A program made the position numbers and the translations under genes. From JBGOUV01 sp041477815 (GTDB taxonomy: Bacteria; Acidobacteriota; Terriglobia; Bryobacterales; JACQDG01), in assembly GCA_041477815.1 (NCBI GenBank), contig JBGOUV010000292.1, positions 1 through 8,805 of the forward strand: a stretch of 8,805 nt of DNA, written 5' to 3'. Under the pieces are notes generated by a model. It was not told the origin of the DNA and did not search any database. It saw nothing but the letters and a program-made list of their open reading frames with translations. Below are positions 5,946 to 8,805 of this stretch, in pieces (the stretch's first letter is position 1; every line of letters starts with the position of its first letter).

Positions 5946-6343
5946 TTCTCTTTGCGGCGCTGCCGCGACTGGCGATACAGGCGCCGGAGGTGCGGGTCGG
6001 CGATGGCGTCGGCCTCGTCCCGCGTCAGGCCGGCGGCGGTCGCGGCCCGAGCCGGCGGCCGTCGCGCCACCTGAAACTGTACGTCCGTCACCACTTCCTT
6101 GCCCGTCGCCGCGTTGAGCTTGGCCACAATCTCCCAGGTCATCGACGACAGTTGCCGCCGCCACTCCGGGCTGGCCGCTTCCACCACCAGCGTCTGGCGG
6201 TACAGCCGGACGGCCCGGGTCCGCTCGGCCACCTTCGGTCCCACCACCACCGGCCACAACGCCACCAGCAAGGACTCCTCATCCACTGCCTCCCGCGCCA
6301 GCTTGCGATAGATGGTGGGCAGTATTTCGCCGACAGGCTGCAT
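5942..6343 (-). CDS. DUF721 / DciA-like protein
   Basis: The 133-residue product matches the DUF721 family. It has an N-terminal helix (GEILPTIYRKLA), the hallmark ALWPVVVGPKVAERTRAVRL at 28-47, then LVVEAASPEWRRQLSSM and a KH-like alpha/beta core to about residue 95. A basic, Arg-rich, probably disordered tail (about 94-133) follows. Some DUF721 proteins are DciA, the ancestral loader/operator of replicative helicase DnaB; others are of unknown role. A helicase-loading function here is inference. The ATG at 6343 is chosen because GGAGG (6349-6353) sits five bases upstream. The GTG at 6391 would start inside the divergent maf coding region. It is the first gene of the DUF721-gatC-gatA operon. 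Confidence 0.87.
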   Translation of the reverse strand: MQPVGEILPTIYRKLAREAVDEESLLVALWPVVVGPKVAERTRAVRLYRQTLVVEAASPEWRRQLSSMTWEIVAKLNAATGKEVVTDVQFQVARRPPARAATAAGLTRDEADAIADPHLRRLYRQSRQRRKEK

Positions 6344-6348
6344 CGCGT

Positions 6349-6353
6349 CCTCC
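6349..6353 (-). promoter_or_regulatory. Ribosome binding site of the DUF721 gene
   Basis: Minus-strand GGAGG lies five bases before the ATG at 6343. It decides between this start and the upstream in-frame GTG at 6391, which lacks such a site. Confidence 0.7.
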
Positions 6354-6376
6354 GGGGCAGTTGGGATAAGATTCCG

Positions 6377-6385
6377 ATTGTAGCA
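6377..6385 (-). promoter_or_regulatory. Extended -10 promoter element of the DUF721-gatC-gatA operon
   Basis: Minus-strand TGC-TACAAT is a good extended -10 that overlaps the first base of the maf start codon. Transcription would start near 6370, 17 bases before the GGAGG of the DUF721 gene. No recognisable -35 is present at the normal distance, where the sequence is maf coding DNA. It has the same TGC prefix as the element before comF. Confidence 0.5.
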
Positions 6386-6966
6386 TGCCACTCGTCCTCG
6401 CCTCCGCTTCGCCTCGCCGCCGCGAGATCCTGCGCCGCGCCGGCATTCCCTTCCGCGCCCGCCCGACCGGCGTCGACGAAGCGGTGCGGGCCGGCGAAAC
6501 GCCGCGCCGCCACGTCCGTCGCCTGGCCCGGGAGAAGGCCCAAGCCGCCGGCCGCCCCGGCGAAACCGTCCTCGGCGCCGATACAGTCGTGGTAATAGAT
6601 AATCAGATCCTCGGCAAGCCCCGCAACGCCCCTGACGCCGCCCGCATGCTGCGCCTGCTCTCGGGACGCGTCCACCGGGTCCTCACCGGCCTCTATCTCC
6701 TGACCCCCGACGGGTCCCGCACCGAGGTGGTGGAGACCCGCGTCTGGTTCCGCCGCCTCACCCGCGCCGAGATCGCCGCGTACGTCGCCTCCGGCGAGCC
6801 CTTCGACAAGGCCGGGGCTTACGCCATCCAAGGTCTGGCGTCCAAGTTTGTGGAGCGCATCGATGGCTGCTACTACAACGTAGTAGGACTGCCGGTCTTA
6901 CGGGTCTATGCTATGTTGTCGCTGGCGCCGCACCCGAAACGCGACCCACGCCAGGCCCGCCACTAA
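6385..6966 (+). CDS. maf: Maf-like nucleoside triphosphate pyrophosphatase
   Basis: The 193-residue product is a typical full-length Maf protein, a house-cleaning enzyme that hydrolyses non-canonical or pyrimidine nucleoside triphosphates to the monophosphate and pyrophosphate. Visible motifs are the N-terminal LASASPRRREIL (Ser9, Arg11, Arg12), the lysine in LAREKA (Lys51), GADTVVV with catalytic Asp66, ILGKP (Lys78), and GEPFDKAGAYAIQG (137-150). The last motif, with AIQG, fits the YhdE-like dTTP/UTP pyrophosphatase branch. The start ATG has no Shine-Dalgarno. A TAAGAT at 6367-6372 could act as a -10 giving a nearly leaderless mRNA, but there is no convincing -35. The last 22 codons overlap the convergent HupE-like gene by 69 bp. 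Confidence 0.95.
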   Translation: MPLVLASASPRRREILRRAGIPFRARPTGVDEAVRAGETPRRHVRRLAREKAQAAGRPGETVLGADTVVVIDNQILGKPRNAPDAARMLRLLSGRVHRVLTGLYLLTPDGSRTEVVETRVWFRRLTRAEIAAYVASGEPFDKAGAYAIQGLASKFVERIDGCYYNVVGLPVLRVYAMLSLAPHPKRDPRQARH

Positions 6967-8214
6967 CAGGAGCAACGTCAGCCACTGCATCGCACCGGCC
7001 AGCAGGGCGGCGTGGAGCGCGGGCCACTGGAACCTGAACTTGCGCAGATGATCCGCTCGTTCGATCATCCAATGCCAGCCGGTGTGGGCCACCAGCGCCG
7101 ACAGCAGGATGGTCCCCATCCGTTCGGCGACCACGAACCGGAACAAGACCTCCAGCCCCAGGACCAGCAGCGACACCACGAGGAGTTGCCCCAGCTCGAC
7201 GCCGAGGTTGAAAGAGAGCAGCGACGTCAGCAGGTGAGACCCGGCGAACTGGAGCGTCTCTCGGAGCGTGAACGAGAAGCCGAACCCGTGAACCAAGCCA
7301 AATCCGAACGCCAGCATCCAGCGCCGGCGCGCCGTGCCGCTGCCGACGATGTTCTCGAGCGCGGTGTAGACGATCGAGATGGCGATCAGCGTTTCGATCA
7401 GCGGCGGAAACCACAGCGCGTCCGGCGCGAGGTTGCGGGCGGACGCGAGCAGCGTAATCGAGTGCGCTACCGTAAACGCGGTCACCACCACGACCAGAGC
7501 CCGGAAGCGCCGGAACGGGATCACCAGGCACAATAGGAACAGCAGGTGGTCGGTCCCGTCCAGGATGTGGAAGAACCCCAGTTCCACGAACCGCCGGGCG
7601 GCTTGATGCCAGCGGGGATCGAGGGGCACCAGGCCCGGATCGCCCGGGAACTCATAAGCGCGAACCGCGCCGCCGGGCGGCAGGAACCGCAGCACGGTGA
7701 CCACCCGCGCGGCCAGCCGCTCGAGCCCCGGGCGGATCGAAAAGGCGGATTGATCCGACTGAATCGGATACTCGAACAGCACGTCGAACAGCACCGGGTT
7801 CCAGAAGACGTTGGCGCTGCCGGCGAGCTTCGGCGCGGTCACGTGCTCCAGCGCCTGCTCGAACGACGCGAAGGACCGGTCCGACTCGAGCGATATCTGG
7901 GTGGCGACGACGCGGGGCTTCGGCAGGCGGGCCCCTGCTTCGTAGAGGGCCACGAAGTCCGAGATCCACAGCGTCGCGGCGTCCGGCAGCAGGGGAGCGA
8001 GCTTCTCGATGTCCAGATAGCCCCGCTCTCGTTCCGGGAAATCCAGGTCGCGGATGGCCCGGAGCGGCACGCGAACCAGCAGTTGCAGCCGTCCAGCGGC
8101 CGGTTTGACAAAGGCGTGGACGGTCACGTCGCTCGGAATGTCGTGGGCCGCGGCGCTACCCGCGTACGCCAGAAACACCGCCGCCAAAAGCAGTGACGGA
8201 CGAAAAGAGCGCAA
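6898..8214 (-). CDS. HupE/UreJ-like membrane protein with large N-terminal extracytoplasmic domain
   Basis: The 438-residue product has a signal peptide (residues 1-23, cleavage after SAAA), giving a mature N-terminus HDIPSDVTVHAF. A soluble, probably beta-rich extracytoplasmic domain runs to about 205. A C-terminal membrane domain of about six or seven helices follows (from about 210). The membrane part carries HupE/UreJ family marks: FFHILDGTDHLLFLL (His216, Asp219, His223), FTVAHSITL (His251), ALENIVG, FGFGLVHGFGFSF (His309), SFNLGVELGQL, and VAHTGWHWMIERADH. The family is linked to nickel or metal permeases and hydrogenase or urease accessory roles, but no such enzyme genes are in the window, so the substrate is unknown. 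The start is a TTG with AAGGGA (8223-8228) eight bases upstream; no ATG or GTG is available nearby. The stop lies inside maf. Confidence 0.85.
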   Translation of the reverse strand: MRSFRPSLLLAAVFLAYAGSAAAHDIPSDVTVHAFVKPAAGRLQLLVRVPLRAIRDLDFPERERGYLDIEKLAPLLPDAATLWISDFVALYEAGARLPKPRVVATQISLESDRSFASFEQALEHVTAPKLAGSANVFWNPVLFDVLFEYPIQSDQSAFSIRPGLERLAARVVTVLRFLPPGGAVRAYEFPGDPGLVPLDPRWHQAARRFVELGFFHILDGTDHLLFLLCLVIPFRRFRALVVVVTAFTVAHSITLLASARNLAPDALWFPPLIETLIAISIVYTALENIVGSGTARRRWMLAFGFGLVHGFGFSFTLRETLQFAGSHLLTSLLSFNLGVELGQLLVVSLLVLGLEVLFRFVVAERMGTILLSALVAHTGWHWMIERADHLRKFRFQWPALHAALLAGAMQWLTLLLLVAGLAWVAFRVRRQRQHSIDP

Positions 8215-8243
8215 AACCTTGTTCCCTTCGGGACCGAATCGTG

Positions 8244-8250
8244 TATCATA
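8244..8250. promoter_or_regulatory. Overlapping divergent -10 elements between HupE-like and beta-propeller genes
   Basis: In the 61-bp gap, the plus strand reads TATCAT (8244-8249) and the minus strand reads TATGAT (8250-8245), sharing five base pairs. The plus element would start RNA near 8256, leaving about 20 bases with GGAGG (8266-8270) before the GTG at 8276. The minus element would start near 8238, leaving about 24 bases with AAGGGA before the TTG at 8214. Both leaders have sensible lengths. The -35 regions are weak (GTTCCC on plus, TTCCCT on minus). Confidence 0.45.
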
Positions 8251-8275
8251 GCCTACGCGGAATGGGGAGGGAAGC

Positions 8276-8805
8276 GTGAAGCGGACATACTATGTTGGCG
8301 CCATCTTTGTTGCAGTCCTGGTCGCGCTCGCGGTCGGATCTGCGGTGCTCCAAAAAAGGGCGGTGGTCGAGGCCGCCGCAGTGCAGGCTCCACGGTTTGA
8401 AGTGGATCCGATGTGGCCCAAGCCGCTGCCGAACCACTGGGTCATCGGAGCTACGATCGGTGTAGCCGCCGATGCGAAGGATCATATCTGGATCATTCAT
8501 CGCGAGGGCTCGCTCGAAGCCAAGGAAAAATACGCCACTTGGAATCCGCCCGCTTCGGGATGCTGCGTTCCCGCGCCACCCATCCTCGAATTCAATACCG
8601 CGGGCGACCTCGTGGGACATTGGGGCGGCCCCGGCCAGGGCTACGACTGGCCGGCGTCGAACCACGGAATCGATGTGGACTTCAAGGGCAATGTCTGGAT
8701 CGGCGGCAACGGCCGCGGCCAGCAGCCTGCCCGCCTGCCCGCCGATGAGAGCAAGATGGCCGGCGCCGGAGCGATTCACGACAGCATGGTCCTGAAGTTC
8801 ACCCA
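8276..8805 (+). CDS. Secreted six-bladed beta-propeller (NHL-like) protein, 3' end outside window
   Basis: A GTG start five bases after GGAGG (8266-8270) opens a frame that runs off the right edge (176 codons visible). Residues 1-24 form a hydrophobic signal peptide or anchor (MKRTYYVGAIFVAVLVALAV). After a short linker the mature part begins FEVDPMWPKPLPNHWVIG and shows propeller-blade repeats. These are GVAADAKDHIWIIHRE (62-77), ILEFNTAGDLVGHWGGPGQG (103-122) and HGIDVDFKGNVWIGGNG (130-146), each with the NHL-type D-x-x-G/D-x-(I/V)-W turn. A CCVPAPP motif (Cys96-Cys97) is present. I recall such proteins as abundant in Acidobacteriota and other soil bacteria, often annotated as NHL-repeat or peptidylamidoglycolate lyase-like; enzymatic activity is unproven. 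The opposite-strand open frame at 8246-8779 is its shadow. Confidence 0.85.
   Translation, partial: MKRTYYVGAIFVAVLVALAVGSAVLQKRAVVEAAAVQAPRFEVDPMWPKPLPNHWVIGATIGVAADAKDHIWIIHREGSLEAKEKYATWNPPASGCCVPAPPILEFNTAGDLVGHWGGPGQGYDWPASNHGIDVDFKGNVWIGGNGRGQQPARLPADESKMAGAGAIHDSMVLKFT

Noticed and set aside
5946..6257. N-terminal extension of gatC to 204 residues
   Set aside because: GatC is normally about 95-100 residues; the extension lies wholly over the DUF721 gene and is Gly/Ala/Arg-rich. The internal ATG at 5945 overlaps the DUF721 stop as ATGA.
8246..8779. 177-codon minus-strand open frame at the right end
   Set aside because: The plus strand here has a ribosome binding site, signal peptide and beta-propeller repeats; the minus frame has no recognisable features.

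Overview
The window looks like a stretch of ordinary, GC-rich (by eye, roughly the mid-60s percent) chromosome from a Gram-negative-type bacterium. Acidobacteriota, possibly near Bryobacterales/Solibacter, is the most likely source. That placement rests on recalled family resemblance: the secreted beta-propeller with a CCVPAPP motif, the secreted helical protein paired with a beta-barrel-like protein, and a signal-peptide-bearing HupE/UreJ-like protein. It was not tested by a search. I see no mobile element, CRISPR array, tRNA, rRNA or defence island.

Layout. The window opens inside mutS2 (+; C-terminal coiled coil and Smr domain), which ends at 796. A long leftward block runs from 6343 down to 804. 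It starts with a tightly coupled DUF721(DciA-like)-gatC-gatA operon joined by ATGA and TGATG overlaps. A DksA/TraR-family zinc-finger regulator follows, with its own near-consensus promoter embedded in the gatA stop codon. Next come comF and an overlapping HNH endonuclease gene, and finally a two-gene unit for two exported proteins of unknown function (a probable outer-membrane beta-barrel and a small secreted helical protein). Maf (+) diverges from the DUF721 gene across 41 bp. It converges with, and overlaps by 69 bp, a leftward HupE/UreJ-like membrane protein gene. That gene in turn diverges from a rightward secreted beta-propeller gene cut by the window end (8276-8805).

How the genes fit together. 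GatC and GatA are two of the three subunits of the tRNA-dependent amidotransferase; GatB is not here. DUF721/DciA, MutS2, ComF and HNH are all linked to DNA or replication biology. DksA would couple transcription to nutrient state. The remaining genes encode cell-envelope or secreted proteins. All intergenic gaps are short, the longest being 153 bp (2225-2377), so no stretch over 300 bp lacks a gene. I did not find a clear new biological system. The most interesting points are promoter and start-site architectures, the uncharacterised exported pair, and a HupE-like protein predicted to begin with histidine after signal cleavage.
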